A stretch of 64,000 bases of DNA from Williamsia sp. DF01-3 (GTDB lineage: Bacteria > Actinomycetota > Actinomycetes > Mycobacteriales > Mycobacteriaceae): the NCBI RefSeq assembly GCF_023051145.1, contig NZ_JALKFS010000005.1:4915733-4979732 (forward strand), written 5' to 3'. Below are positions 35,540-43,710 of this stretch, one piece after another (positions within the stretch are counted from its first letter, which is position 1; each line of letters starts with the position of its first letter). Made by a program: the position numbers and the translations under genes. The notes below the pieces were generated by a model. It was not told the DNA's origin. It saw only the letters and a list, made by a program, of their open reading frames with translations, and did no database searches.

Positions 35540-36268
35540 GTGACCGAGTACCGGATCGACGACCTCGCACGCGCCGCGGGAACCACCACGCGCAATGTGC
35601 GTGGGTATCAGGACCGCGGGCTGCTGCCCCGCCCCACGCGTCGCGGACGGATCGCGATCTACACCGACACCCATCTCGCCCGGCTCAAGGTGATCAACGA
35701 CCTGCTGCACCGCGGCTTCACGATCCGGCACATCGCCGACTTCCTCCTGGGTGTGCAACGCGGCGACGACCTCGTCGACGTCCTGGGGATCCGGGAGGTG
35801 GTCACCGAACCGTGGTCGAAGGCGCGATCGGAGACCATCTCGGCCGAGGCCCTCAAGTCATTGCTGAACTCTCGCAACCCGTCTCACTACAAGAGGCTCG
35901 AAGAATTCGGGCTGATCGAAGCCGCCGGTGACGACTACGTGTTGCGCGACCGCGAGACGGTCTACGCCTTCGGACGGCTCACCAAACTGGGTTTGACGCT
36001 GTCGAAGATCCTCGACGTCCACGGCAAGGTCGAGAAGGAGATGGCCGCTGTCGCCTCCACCCTCATCTCGGCCGGCCGCGACGTGGTCGAATCCGAACGT
36101 GGTGAGGGCTGGGTTCCCTCGGAGGGTTCCGAAAGCGACTGGGCCGCAGAGTTGATCGGAGAGATGCGCCGCACCGCGACCATCTCGGCCCACAGCGCAC
36201 TCGACCGTGCCCTCGACCGCGATCTCGCCCATCAGCTCGACGACTACCTCCGCAACGCTACGGACTGA
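35540..36268 (+). CDS. MerR-family transcriptional regulator
   Basis: 242 aa from GTG 35540. The N-terminal winged helix is MerR-like: EYRIDDLARAAGTTTRNVRGYQDRGLLPRPTRRGRIAIYTDTHLARL. The rest is an unusually long effector region: RFGLIEAAGDDYVLRD-like second winged segment (LEEFGLIEAAGDDYVLRDRETVYAF), then a helical domain (LSKILDVHGKVEKEMAAVASTLISAGRDVV). No metal-binding cysteines are present, so it is not a metal sensor. It is divergent from the LipR-like esterase and probably regulates that gene. Its 3' end overlaps the convergent udgA by 11 bp. Confidence 0.88.
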   Translation: MTEYRIDDLARAAGTTTRNVRGYQDRGLLPRPTRRGRIAIYTDTHLARLKVINDLLHRGFTIRHIADFLLGVQRGDDLVDVLGIREVVTEPWSKARSETISAEALKSLLNSRNPSHYKRLEEFGLIEAAGDDYVLRDRETVYAFGRLTKLGLTLSKILDVHGKVEKEMAAVASTLISAGRDVVESERGEGWVPSEGSESDWAAELIGEMRRTATISAHSALDRALDRDLAHQLDDYLRNATD

Positions 36269-37628
36269 CCAGTTCTGCCACCTCGGTGTTGGTGTTGCCG
36301 CCGAGCGCGTGGTACTGCCATCCGGCCGCGATCCACTGGCCGGCGTTCAGGCATCGCCTGCCGTCGACGATGTTGGTCTTGCGCACCACAGGTGCGAGCT
36401 CATCGGGCTCCATGTGCACGAACTCGGCCCATTCGGTGAGAACGAGGACGGCGTCGGCGTGCTCACAGGCCTCGCGCGCGGACGCGGCGTAGGTGAGCGT
36501 CGGGAACACCTTGCGTGAGTTGTCGATTGCCTTGGGGTCGAAGACATTCACGGTGGCACCCTGCAACTGCAGTTGACCCGCGACGTTCAGTGCAGGCGAG
36601 TCGCGGACGTCGTCGCTCTCCGGTTTGAATGCCGCGCCGAGAACGGCGATGTTGGCCCCCAACAGACTGCCGCCACACACCTTTGTTGTCAGTTCCACCA
36701 TGGCTGTGCGGCGACGCATGTTGATCGAATCGACCTCGCGTAGGAAGGTCAACGCCTGGTCGGCGCCGAGTTCGCCGGCCCGGGCCATGAACGCCCGGAT
36801 GTCTTTCGGGAGACAGCCGCCCCCGAAACCCAGTCCGGCGTTCAGGAATCGGCGGCCTATGCGATTGTCGTACCCGATGGCGTCGGCCAGCATCGACACG
36901 TCGGCCCCGCTCGCCTCACACACCTCACTGATGGCGTTGATGAACGAGATCTTGGTTGCGAGAAAGGCGTTCGCCGAGACCTTGACCAATTCGGCGGTCG
37001 CCAGGTCGGTGTGCAGGAAAGGGATCTCCTCGGCGAGCAGGTCTGCGTAGAGTTCGCGCACCAGCTTCTCGGCGTGGCTGTCAGCATTGGAGCGATCTGT
37101 GCCCAGCACGATGCGGTCGGGGTGCAGGGTGTCCTGGATCGCGAAACCCTCGCGTAGGAACTCGGGGTTCCAGGCGACCTCGATCGTTGTCGATTCGTGC
37201 GCTCCCGCGGTGGCGCGGCGTTGCAGATCGGCGGCGGTTCCCACCGGCACCGTGGATTTCCCGATGATGAGGTGCTCGCCCCGGAGGCGCGGCGCGAGCT
37301 CGTCGACCATGCTGTAGACGTGTTGGAGGTCAGCGGCGTACTCCCCCTTCTTCTGGGGCGTTCCGACCCCGAGGAAGTGAATGGCTGCGAAGTCCGCCGC
37401 TTCGTCGTAGTCGGTGGTGAAGCGCAGACGTCCGTTGTCGATGTTGCGGCGCAAGACCTCGACCAGTCCGGGTTCGTAGAAGGGCAGTTCGCCGGCGACG
37501 AGCGTCGCGATTTTCGCTTCGTCCACGTCCACACCGAGGACTTCGTGTCCGAGTTCGGCCATACATGCTGCGTGAGTGGCGCCGAGATAGCCACAACCGA
37601 AAACTGTCACCTTCATACCCGTGGTCAT
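36258..37628 (-). CDS. udgA: UDP-glucose 6-dehydrogenase
   Basis: 456 aa from ATG 37628 (MTTGMKVTVFG), or ATG 37616 if it begins MKVTVFGCGYLG. An N-terminal Rossmann fold (TVFGCGYLGATHAACMAELG) is followed by HFLGVGTPQKKGEYAADL, IIGKSTVPVGT and WNPEFLREG. The catalytic-Cys segment is GLGFGGGCLPKDIRAF, with the conserved Lys/Asn in ELVKVSANAFLATKISF. AFKPESDDVRDSP marks the C-terminal UDP-binding domain. It oxidises UDP-glucose twice to UDP-glucuronate for surface glycans, using NAD. It sits next to dcd on the same strand, the same pairing as M. tuberculosis Rv0321-Rv0322. Confidence 0.95.
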   Translation of the reverse strand: MTTGMKVTVFGCGYLGATHAACMAELGHEVLGVDVDEAKIATLVAGELPFYEPGLVEVLRRNIDNGRLRFTTDYDEAADFAAIHFLGVGTPQKKGEYAADLQHVYSMVDELAPRLRGEHLIIGKSTVPVGTAADLQRRATAGAHESTTIEVAWNPEFLREGFAIQDTLHPDRIVLGTDRSNADSHAEKLVRELYADLLAEEIPFLHTDLATAELVKVSANAFLATKISFINAISEVCEASGADVSMLADAIGYDNRIGRRFLNAGLGFGGGCLPKDIRAFMARAGELGADQALTFLREVDSINMRRRTAMVELTTKVCGGSLLGANIAVLGAAFKPESDDVRDSPALNVAGQLQLQGATVNVFDPKAIDNSRKVFPTLTYAASAREACEHADAVLVLTEWAEFVHMEPDELAPVVRKTNIVDGRRCLNAGQWIAAGWQYHALGGNTNTEVAELVSP

Positions 37629-37687
37629 ACCCATCTGCGTACGGAGTATGTCTGTCGCGCCGGGGTGGTTCAGGTGACGTGTAAGGG

Positions 37688-38257
37688 TCAGTCGTGCGAA
37701 AAGTTCAGGTAGGCCTTCGACGGGGTCGGTCCGCGCTGCCCCTGGTACTTGGAGCCGACCGAAGCACTGCCGTAGGGGAACTCTGCCGGGCTGGACAGCT
37801 TGATGAGGCACAGCTGACCGATTTTCATGCCCGGCCAGAGGGTGATCGGCAGGTTGGCGACGTTCGACAGCTCCAACGTGATGTGTCCGGTGAAGCCCGG
37901 GTCGATGAACCCGGCGGTCGAGTGGGTCAGCAGTCCGAGGCGGCCGAGCGACGACTTGCCCTCGAGTCGGCCCGCGAGGTCGTCGGGCAGGGTGCAGACC
38001 TCGAGCGTTGACCCGAGGACGAACTCGCCGGGGTGTAGGACAAACGGTTCCCCTTCTTCACGCTCGACCAGCGTCGTCAGATCGTCCTGGCGCTGGGCGG
38101 GGTCGATGTGGGTGTACCGGGTGTTGTTGAACACCCGGAACAGGCCATCGAGCCGGACGTCGATGCTGGAGGGTTGCACCAGCACGGGGTCGAAGGGCTC
38201 GATGGCCAGGCGGCCATCAGCGATCTGGGCGCGGATGTCGCGGTCGGAGAGCAGCAC
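37688..38257 (-). CDS. dcd: dCTP deaminase (Dcd/Dut bifunctional type possible)
   Basis: 189 aa from GTG 38257 ([16 protein letters not shown]). Family motifs are [51 protein letters not shown] with the catalytic Glu region, and the C-terminal closing segment [22 protein letters not shown]. The trimeric enzyme deaminates dCTP; in mycobacteria the homologue is bifunctional and also removes diphosphate to give dUMP. Length matches the family. udgA follows about 60 bp downstream on the same strand. Confidence 0.96.
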   Translation of the reverse strand: MLLSDRDIRAQIADGRLAIEPFDPVLVQPSSIDVRLDGLFRVFNNTRYTHIDPAQRQDDLTTLVEREEGEPFVLHPGEFVLGSTLEVCTLPDDLAGRLEGKSSLGRLGLLTHSTAGFIDPGFTGHITLELSNVANLPITLWPGMKIGQLCLIKLSSPAEFPYGSASVGSKYQGQRGPTPSKAYLNFSHD

Positions 38258-38284
38258 ACGAAGAGGTTAGCTGCCAGGGTGTGC

Positions 38285-38758
38285 TCACCAGGTGGTGCCT
38301 GCTGGTTCCTGGATCGTCACGTTGATGCGGTTGAAGAAGTTCGTGGTGGCGATCAGCAAGATGATCGCCGACAGTTCCTTCTCGTCGAAGTTGTCGGCGG
38401 CTTCGTCCCAGACGGGGTCGGGTACGGCGTGGCCACGGGAGTCGGCCAGGCGGGTGGCGTACTCGGCGAGGTTGAGCGCGGCGCGTTCGGGTTCGGTGAA
38501 GAAGGGCGATTCGCGCCAGACGGCCACGGTGGTGATGCGGTCGTCGCTTTCCTCTTCCGCCATCAGGTTCTTGGCGTGGGCGTGAACGCATGCGGCGCAG
38601 CCGTTGATCTGGCTGACCCGCAGTGCGAGGATTTCGCGGAGTGAGGCCGACAGACCGCCTTGGTCCATCGCGCCGAACAGGTGCGGGATGGCTTTTGTCG
38701 CCTGCGGCAGGACGGTGGCGGGGTTGGTCATACGCGCGGTCATTGCGGACTCCTTCAT
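38285..38758 (-). CDS. AhpD-like/carboxymuconolactone-decarboxylase-family protein, ECF41 partner
   Basis: 157 aa from ATG 38758 (or 38743, MTARMTN). The alkylhydroperoxidase signature SQINGCAACVHAHAKNLMAEE carries the redox CxxC and the proton-relay His. The rest is helical (FTEPERAALNLAEYATRLAD, FDEKELSAIILLIATTNFFNRINV). It is divergent from an ECF sigma gene 79 bp away. Genes of this carboxymuconolactone/oxidoreductase type are the standard partners and targets of ECF41 sigma factors (established), so it is probably transcribed by the neighbouring sigma factor. The substrate is unknown. Confidence 0.92.
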   Translation of the reverse strand: MKESAMTARMTNPATVLPQATKAIPHLFGAMDQGGLSASLREILALRVSQINGCAACVHAHAKNLMAEEESDDRITTVAVWRESPFFTEPERAALNLAEYATRLADSRGHAVPDPVWDEAADNFDEKELSAIILLIATTNFFNRINVTIQEPAGTTW

Positions 38759-38837
38759 CGGGGCGGCGATGTTTTGTCACATCGGCCGTGTCGGGCGGTT
38801 CATAGCTCTGACACGACGGAGAAGGGGAATGTGACCG
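38759..38837. promoter_or_regulatory. Divergent promoter region with ECF41-like -35 motif
   Basis: TGTCACA at 38775-38781 matches the -35 element described for ECF41 promoters, and TGTCAGA is present on the minus strand at about 38807-38813. I do not see a clear CGTC -10 element at the ideal distance for either, so sigma-dependent autoregulation and partner control are suggested only. GGAGAAGGGG lies before the sigma start codon. Confidence 0.45.
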
Positions 38838-39716
38838 ATGGAGACGAACGATTTTCTGCTCACCGAGTTCGAGGCGAATCGCGGGCATTTGCGAGCGGTG
38901 GCCTATCGCATGCTGGGTTCGCTCAGCGAGGCCGAGGATGCTGTCCAGGAGACCTGGCTGAAGGTGGCCGGCGCCGACACCGATGAGATCTCGAACATCG
39001 GGGGCTGGTTCACCACGATCACGTCGCGGGTGTGTTTGAACATGTTGCGGTCGAGGCGGACTCGTCAGGAGGAGCCACTGGAGATCGCCCATGTGCCCGA
39101 CCCGATCCTGGCTCCGCTGGATGCGGCCGACGATCCGGAGGGCCAGGCGGTGCTGGCCGATTCGGTGAGTGTTGCGTTGTTGGTGGTGTTGGAGACGCTG
39201 AGCCCTGGTGAGCGTTTGGCGTTTGTCCTGCATGATCTGTTCGCGATGCCATTCGATGAAGTGGCGCCGATTGTGGGCAAGACGCCGGCGGCGGCCCGGA
39301 AGTTGGCGAGTCGTGCACGTTCTCGGGTGCAGGGGGCGACGCCGCGGTCGCAGGGGCTGGCTGAACAGCGGCGGGTGGTGGAGGCCTTCACGGCTGCGGC
39401 TCGGGGTGGCGATCTGGAGGCGCTGATGGCTGTGCTGGATCCGAACATCGTCATCCGTACCGACGTGGCCGCGGACCGCGCACCTGTTGAGGTGTTGGGC
39501 GCCGAGGCTGCTGCCCGGGGCGCGATCACATTTCAGCGGTTCACCGAGCGGACGCAGATGGTGCGCATGAACGGCGGCATCGGTGTGCTGGCCTTCACCG
39601 GTGACACTGTGTCGTCGGTTGCCGCGTTCACGGTGTCCGATGGCCGTGTGGTGGCGATGAACATCGTGGCCGATCCAGAGCGGTTGGCGCAGCTCGATTT
39701 CTCGGGCGTCATCTAG
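38838..39716 (+). CDS. ECF41-type RNA polymerase sigma factor with SnoaL-like C-terminus
   Basis: 292 aa from ATG 38838. Sigma region 2 (LRAVAYRMLGSLSEAEDAVQETWLKV) and region 4 (LVVLETLSPGERLAFVLHDLFAMPFDEVAPIVGKTPAAARKLASRAR) are followed by a SnoaL/NTF2-like domain of about 110 residues (VVEAFTAAARGGDLEALMAVLDPNIVIRTD). This architecture defines the SigJ/ECF41 group, in which the C-terminal domain modulates sigma activity instead of an anti-sigma factor. The divergent AhpD-like gene is the expected partner. The stop overlaps the convergent HNH remnant by four bases. Confidence 0.95.
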   Translation: METNDFLLTEFEANRGHLRAVAYRMLGSLSEAEDAVQETWLKVAGADTDEISNIGGWFTTITSRVCLNMLRSRRTRQEEPLEIAHVPDPILAPLDAADDPEGQAVLADSVSVALLVVLETLSPGERLAFVLHDLFAMPFDEVAPIVGKTPAAARKLASRARSRVQGATPRSQGLAEQRRVVEAFTAAARGGDLEALMAVLDPNIVIRTDVAADRAPVEVLGAEAAARGAITFQRFTERTQMVRMNGGIGVLAFTGDTVSSVAAFTVSDGRVVAMNIVADPERLAQLDFSGVI

Positions 39717-40538
39717 CGGACCGCAGCTTTGGTCGCGACTTTTTGGCCGGCGCGGGTGCTGAACCAGATCGTCCGGTTGCCGCGCAGGACCACCCGGATG
39801 ATCCCGCGGGTCTTCATGTCGTGGTGCTCCTTGCACAGGCATTCGAGGTTCGCTTCGGTGGTCCATCCACCGGCCGACGGGTTGGCATGGTTGAACGGGA
39901 CGATGTGGTCGAGTTCGCATTTGTCTGCGGGCACGGCGCAGCCCGTCGGGCGCCATCTCCTCCAGCTGCGCCTTGGCCCGGATTGCTTCCTCCGCAGAAC
40001 ATGCTGCGATCAGGCTTGCCATCCCACCTGCGCGCCGACGCACCACCACCCGCCGCGTCGGATCCACGAGGTCACCATCGTCGGCTGCATCCGGCTCGAA
40101 CGGCATCAGATGCCGGTCCAGTTCCTCGGCGAAGGAGTTGTCACCCAACAGCATTGCGTCTTCGGCGAGCACACCGTCCAGATCCATCAGGGCGTCCCGA
40201 TAACCGCGGGAAGCGCGGTGATACAGCGCCTTGAGCTTCTCGATGCTCAGCTCGCCACAGGCAAACGCGTCCGCCAGCGACGGCAGATGGTCGAGCAATC
40301 GCCGGCACCGCAGCAGATGGTCGGCCTGCCCGGTGGTACATCGCCAGGCGACCGCGATCTCGCACGCAGCCGCCCGAGTGCCGCTCTCGTCGTCGTTGCT
40401 CGAAACGTACCGGTAGTACTCGAGACCGTCATGCAGCCGCTGAGCCCACGCCCGATTCACCTCGCGAACCCCAGATTGCCCTCGCGACAACAACTCTGAC
40501 GCCACAGCGTCCATCGTGGTGGCCCCCGCCCAACTCAC
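39713..40538 (-). pseudogene. DUF222/HNH endonuclease gene with an internal deletion
   Basis: The 5' part (GTG 40538; EVNRAWAQRLHDGLEYYRYVSS, CTTGQADHLLRCRRLLDHLPSLADAF) is a normal DUF222 N-terminus as far as AKAQLEEMAPDG. It then joins directly to the C-terminal HNH motif CELDHIVPFNHANP, which lies in another frame, with ECLCKEHHDMKTRG after it. In intact family members some 150 residues separate these blocks, so about 450 bp have been lost at 39935-39955 together with the frame. In the original frame the reading would run on into dcd territory, which confirms decay. Such HNH genes are multicopy and mobile-like in mycolic actinobacteria. No function is expected. Confidence 0.82.
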
Positions 40539-40639
40539 GATTCGATCATAGGTTCGAAGTCTGACAATCCGTCAGACCGAGCGCCGACCACCACCGCCGG
40601 GCACGCCTGTTAACATCGCTCTCGCGGCCAACGCCGCAC

Positions 40640-40713
40640 GCCGATGTAGTTCAATGGCAGAACGGCAGCTTCCCAAGCTGCATACGCGGGTTCGATTCCC
40701 GTCATCGGCTCCA
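40640..40713 (+). tRNA. tRNA-Gly (anticodon CCC) with encoded CCA
   Basis: Acceptor stem GCCGATG (40640-40646) pairs with CATCGGC (40703-40709). The anticodon arm GCAGC-TTCCCAA-GCTGC gives anticodon CCC. The T loop TTCGATT lies between CGGG and CCCG. Discriminator T at 40710 is followed by CCA (40711-40713) in the DNA. Structure is complete. No integrase or attachment-site duplication is seen beside it. Confidence 0.97.
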
Positions 40714-40738
40714 CCAAGGGCCACTCGCCCCGCTCGCC

Positions 40739-41527
40739 CTACTTCGCAGATGCCCTATCCCGCCCCAGACTCGTCAGGATCACCGGCCCATCGTCAGTCA
40801 CGGCAATCGTGTGTTCACTGTGAGCAGTACGCGACCCATCGGCTGAACGAATGGTCCAACCGTCTTTGTCGTAGACGATCTTGTCGGTGCCCTGCGCCAG
40901 CCAGGGTTCGAGTGCGAGCGTCAACCCGGGCTTCAGTTTGAGACCCCGTCCTGCCCGTCCCACATTCGATACATGCGGGTCTTCATGCATGGTGCGTCCG
41001 AGTCCGTGCCCACCGAACTCGGTGTTCACGAGATAGCCAAAATCTGTTGCCACGCCGCCGATTGCTGCCGAGATGTCCCCCAGGCGATTGCCGGTGACTG
41101 CAGCGGCGATCCCTGCGGCGAGAGCCGTTTCGGTGGCTTCGATGAGCCGCTCGTCCTCAGGACGCGGGGTACCGACGATCAGGCTCCGCGCCGAATCGGC
41201 AACCCACCCGTCGATCGACACCGCGATGTCCATGCTCAGCAGATCGCCATCGCGCAGCACGTAGTCATGCGGCAGTCCGTGCAGCACAGCATCATTGACC
41301 GACAGACAGATGACGTTACGGAACGGCCCGCGACCGAACGACGGCGAGTAGTCCCAGTAGCACGACGTGGCGCCGCGCTCGTCGATCAGGCGACGGGCAC
41401 GATGTTCGAGATCGAGGAGGTTCACCCCTGGGGCAGCGCGCCCGGCGAGGTCATCGAGCAGTTCGGCGATGAACAACCCGGTGACACGCATCGCCTCGAT
41501 CTCCCGTGGCGTCTTCAGTTCCAGCAC
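40739..41527 (-). CDS. map: Type I methionine aminopeptidase
   Basis: 262 aa from GTG 41527 (VLELKTPREIEAM; GAGAGGGA upstream). All metal ligands are visible: Asp in LLSMDIAVSIDG, Asp in VADSARSL, His in GGHGLGRTMHEDPHV, Glu in LALEPWLAQ and Glu in RTAHSEHTIAV, plus the substrate His in AVLHGLPHD. Length fits the short type I form without the N-terminal zinc finger extension. It removes initiator methionine from nascent proteins in the cytosol. A divergent small XRE regulator and two palindromes sharing a GGTAT/ATACC half-site lie upstream, so this copy may be a regulated paralogue rather than the housekeeping enzyme of the secY-adk-map cluster. Confidence 0.95.
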   Translation of the reverse strand: MLELKTPREIEAMRVTGLFIAELLDDLAGRAAPGVNLLDLEHRARRLIDERGATSCYWDYSPSFGRGPFRNVICLSVNDAVLHGLPHDYVLRDGDLLSMDIAVSIDGWVADSARSLIVGTPRPEDERLIEATETALAAGIAAAVTGNRLGDISAAIGGVATDFGYLVNTEFGGHGLGRTMHEDPHVSNVGRAGRGLKLKPGLTLALEPWLAQGTDKIVYDKDGWTIRSADGSRTAHSEHTIAVTDDGPVILTSLGRDRASAK

Positions 41528-41554
41528 AGATATCCCTCTCGCAAACACAACTTC

Positions 41555-41603
41555 GGTATTTAAATACCAGCCTAACCGTCTGGTCGGTATTTTCATACCG
41601 ACC
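41555..41603. promoter_or_regulatory. Twin palindromic operators between map and the XRE gene
   Basis: GGTATTTAAATACC (41555-41568) is a perfect 14-bp palindrome. GGTCGGTAT-TTTC-ATACCGACC (41582-41603) is a perfect 9-bp inverted repeat. Both share a GGTAT/ATACC half-site with centres about 31 bp (three helical turns) apart. They occupy the whole divergent promoter between start codons at 41527 and 41620. The likely ligand is the XRE protein encoded alongside. Confidence 0.8.
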
Positions 41604-41619
41604 CAGGTAGACTCGCCGC

Positions 41620-41886
41620 ATGGTCCGCCTCCCCTTGACTCCAGCCCAAGTCGCCACCGGCCAGCGCCTGGGTGCATATCTGCGTCAGGCCAGAGGCGAC
41701 CGAACCCTCATCGAAGTCGCGCAAGAAGCGGCCATATCGCCGGAAACACTCCGCAAGATCGAGACCGGCCGAATGCCGACACCGGCGTTCACCACCATCG
41801 CCGCACTGGCCCGGGTACTGGCCTTACCCCTCGACGATCTGGCGAACATCTGTCTCGTACGTGAGGACCTTCAGAAGAGCGGCTGA
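41620..41886 (+). CDS. Small XRE-family DNA-binding regulator
   Basis: 88 aa from ATG 41620. Almost the entire protein is a Cro/C1-type helix-turn-helix: GQRLGAYLRQARGDRTLIEVAQEAAISPETLRKIETGRMPTPAFTTIAALARVLALPLDDLANI. There is no effector or dimerisation domain beyond it. It is divergent from map and separated from it by two palindromic operators, so it probably represses its own gene and map. The following 88 bp up to the kstD stop contain nothing recognisable. Confidence 0.93.
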   Translation: MVRLPLTPAQVATGQRLGAYLRQARGDRTLIEVAQEAAISPETLRKIETGRMPTPAFTTIAALARVLALPLDDLANICLVREDLQKSG

Positions 41887-41974
41887 GCATCAATTTCATC
41901 CCCGACAGCGTCAACCAAGGGGAATATGCCCTCGAGGCACCCTCACGGGGACGATGTTGGTGGATTCTTCACGA

Positions 41975-43630
41975 CTACCCCTGCTCACCGGCAAGGTGGA
42001 GCGCCGCCAAGAATCCGAAGACCAACGCAGGTCCGATGGTCGCCCCAGGACCGGCATAGGTGTGCCCCATCACCGCGGCCGAGGTGTTCCCCACCGCGTA
42101 GAGCCCCAAGATCGGCTGCCCATCTGAGCGCAATGCACGAGCATTGGCATCGGTGACAATTCCACCCTTGGTCCCGAGATCCGCGGGCACCATACGGGCG
42201 GCATAGAAGGGCGGCGTGTTGATCTCGCCGAGGCTCGGGTTGGGTTTGTTGGTGATGTCGCCGTAGTAGTGGTCATAGGCCGAGACTCCACGACCGAAGT
42301 CGTTGTCCACGCCCACCCGAGCGGCGGTGTTGAAACGTTCGATGGTCGCGGCGAGGTTCGCCGATGAGATCCCCACTTCGGTGGCGGGTTGCTCGATTGT
42401 GTCGGCACTCGACAACGCGCCGTTCGCGAACCACGACCGCGGAAGCGGAGATCGCGCAGGCCTACCGGCGAACATGTAGCGATTCCGATACGTCTGATCG
42501 AAGATCAGCCAGGCAGGCAAGTTCTCGGCCGGCCCGCTTCCTACTCCGTGGGTTCCACCGAACATCCGATGAGTCGCCTCGACGTAGGGCAGAGATTCGT
42601 TCATGAAGCGTCGGCCACGCTCGTTGACCATGATGCTGCGTGGCAGCGAGCGTTCTGATAGCGCAAACCAAGGGCCTTTGGGGAGCGGGATGGACGGAGC
42701 CCACCAGGCGTCGTCCATGAGATCGGTTGCCGCGCCGACTTGTTGCGCGGCAACGATTCCGTCACCGGTGTTCGTCGCCGCACCGATCGACAACGCCGGC
42801 CCCGCCGGGGCTCGATGATGTATATCCCGCAGAGCCTGGTTGTGATCGAACCCGCCGCACGCCAGCACAACACCACGTCGGGCTGAGATCGCGGATCCGT
42901 CACCCAGCTCGACTCCAGTCACCGCACTACCGCTCGAGATCAGTTCCGTCACTGCGGTTCCCAACAGGACTGGTACTTCGGCCTGCCGAACTCCCACCAT
43001 CAACGACCCCGCCAGAGCCCCACCCAACCCGACAAGTTTTTGCCCGCGGATTCGCGCCCATGCGGTTCGCCCGGCGACTCGGACCATCCGCGCCGGGCCG
43101 CGCCAATGGCGTAGGCCTGTGCTGAGCCATCGGTAGTCAGATTGCTGCACAACAACATTCATCGGGGTTCGGGTGTAAAACGGCTGCAACGTGGCGAGGT
43201 CTGGACCAAGCGCGCGTGCGTCGAAGGGCCGCGGTTCACATGACCTTCCAGCCGCACGGCCCCCAGGCTGCTCGGGATGGTAGTCGCAGTAGCCCCGAAC
43301 CCATTGCAGATCAAGTCCGGAATGTGCGGTCAAGAAGCGGAGCGCTTCGGCACCTCGATCGACAAACGCGTCGATACGGTCGTCACTCACCCGCCCACCG
43401 ATGATGGTGTGCAGGTACGTGCGCGCCGACTCGACATCGTCGGCGGGTGCCTGCCGCCTGAGGACGTCATCGCCCGGGATCCAGATACCGCCTCCCGATC
43501 GAGCAGTCGAGCCGCCCCAGAACTGCGACTTCTCGACGATCACCACGCTCAGACCTCGGGCCGCCGCTGTGATCGCCGCAGCCATCCCCGCCGCACCAGA
43601 ACCGACAACCACCACATCGAACTCGTCCAT
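41975..43630 (-). CDS. kstD: 3-Ketosteroid delta-1-dehydrogenase-like flavoprotein
   Basis: 551 aa from ATG 43630. The FAD-binding N-terminus VVVVGSGAAGMAAAITAAARGLSVVIVEKSQFWGGSTARSGGG matches KstD closely, and the family blocks RSCEPRPFDARALG, NTGDGIVAAQQVGA, MDDAWWAPSIPLPKGPWF, MNESLPYVEATHRM, VPADLGTKGGI and MGHTYAGPGATIGPAL are all present. The active-site Tyr segments are kept (NESLPYVE, GLYAVGN). The DYYPE block normally containing a catalytic Tyr reads DYHPE, which should be checked against the structure. The enzyme would dehydrogenate the steroid A ring. A divergent TetR gene and operator suggest substrate-induced expression. Confidence 0.9.
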   Translation of the reverse strand: MDEFDVVVVGSGAAGMAAAITAAARGLSVVIVEKSQFWGGSTARSGGGIWIPGDDVLRRQAPADDVESARTYLHTIIGGRVSDDRIDAFVDRGAEALRFLTAHSGLDLQWVRGYCDYHPEQPGGRAAGRSCEPRPFDARALGPDLATLQPFYTRTPMNVVVQQSDYRWLSTGLRHWRGPARMVRVAGRTAWARIRGQKLVGLGGALAGSLMVGVRQAEVPVLLGTAVTELISSGSAVTGVELGDGSAISARRGVVLACGGFDHNQALRDIHHRAPAGPALSIGAATNTGDGIVAAQQVGAATDLMDDAWWAPSIPLPKGPWFALSERSLPRSIMVNERGRRFMNESLPYVEATHRMFGGTHGVGSGPAENLPAWLIFDQTYRNRYMFAGRPARSPLPRSWFANGALSSADTIEQPATEVGISSANLAATIERFNTAARVGVDNDFGRGVSAYDHYYGDITNKPNPSLGEINTPPFYAARMVPADLGTKGGIVTDANARALRSDGQPILGLYAVGNTSAAVMGHTYAGPGATIGPALVFGFLAALHLAGEQG

Positions 43631-43647
43631 ACCCCACCCCTCTGACG

Positions 43648-43670
43648 GTAACTATCTATATGACAGTTAC
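43648..43670. promoter_or_regulatory. Operator palindrome between kstD and TetR gene
   Basis: GTAACT (43648-43653) and AGTTAC (43665-43670) form an inverted repeat with an 11-bp spacer. Extended TGACGGTAACTATC and TGATAGTAACTGTC on opposite strands strengthen the symmetry. It lies 18 bp before the kstD start codon and 41 bp before the TetR start, an ideal position for repression of both. Confidence 0.7.
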
Positions 43671-43710
43671 TATCAGATTGATCGAACATCGCACAAGGTG
43701 TGACAATGAG

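Noticed and set aside
38217-39712. Continuation of the DUF222 reading frame into a 773-residue product
   Set aside because: Beyond the deletion junction the frame runs antisense to the ECF sigma gene and through the AhpD-like and dcd genes in a wrong frame. The Arg/Pro/His-rich sequence is noise.
40640-41000. tRNA-Gly as an integration site for a genomic island
   Set aside because: No integrase gene and no repeat of the tRNA 3' end were seen; the next gene is an ordinary methionine aminopeptidase.
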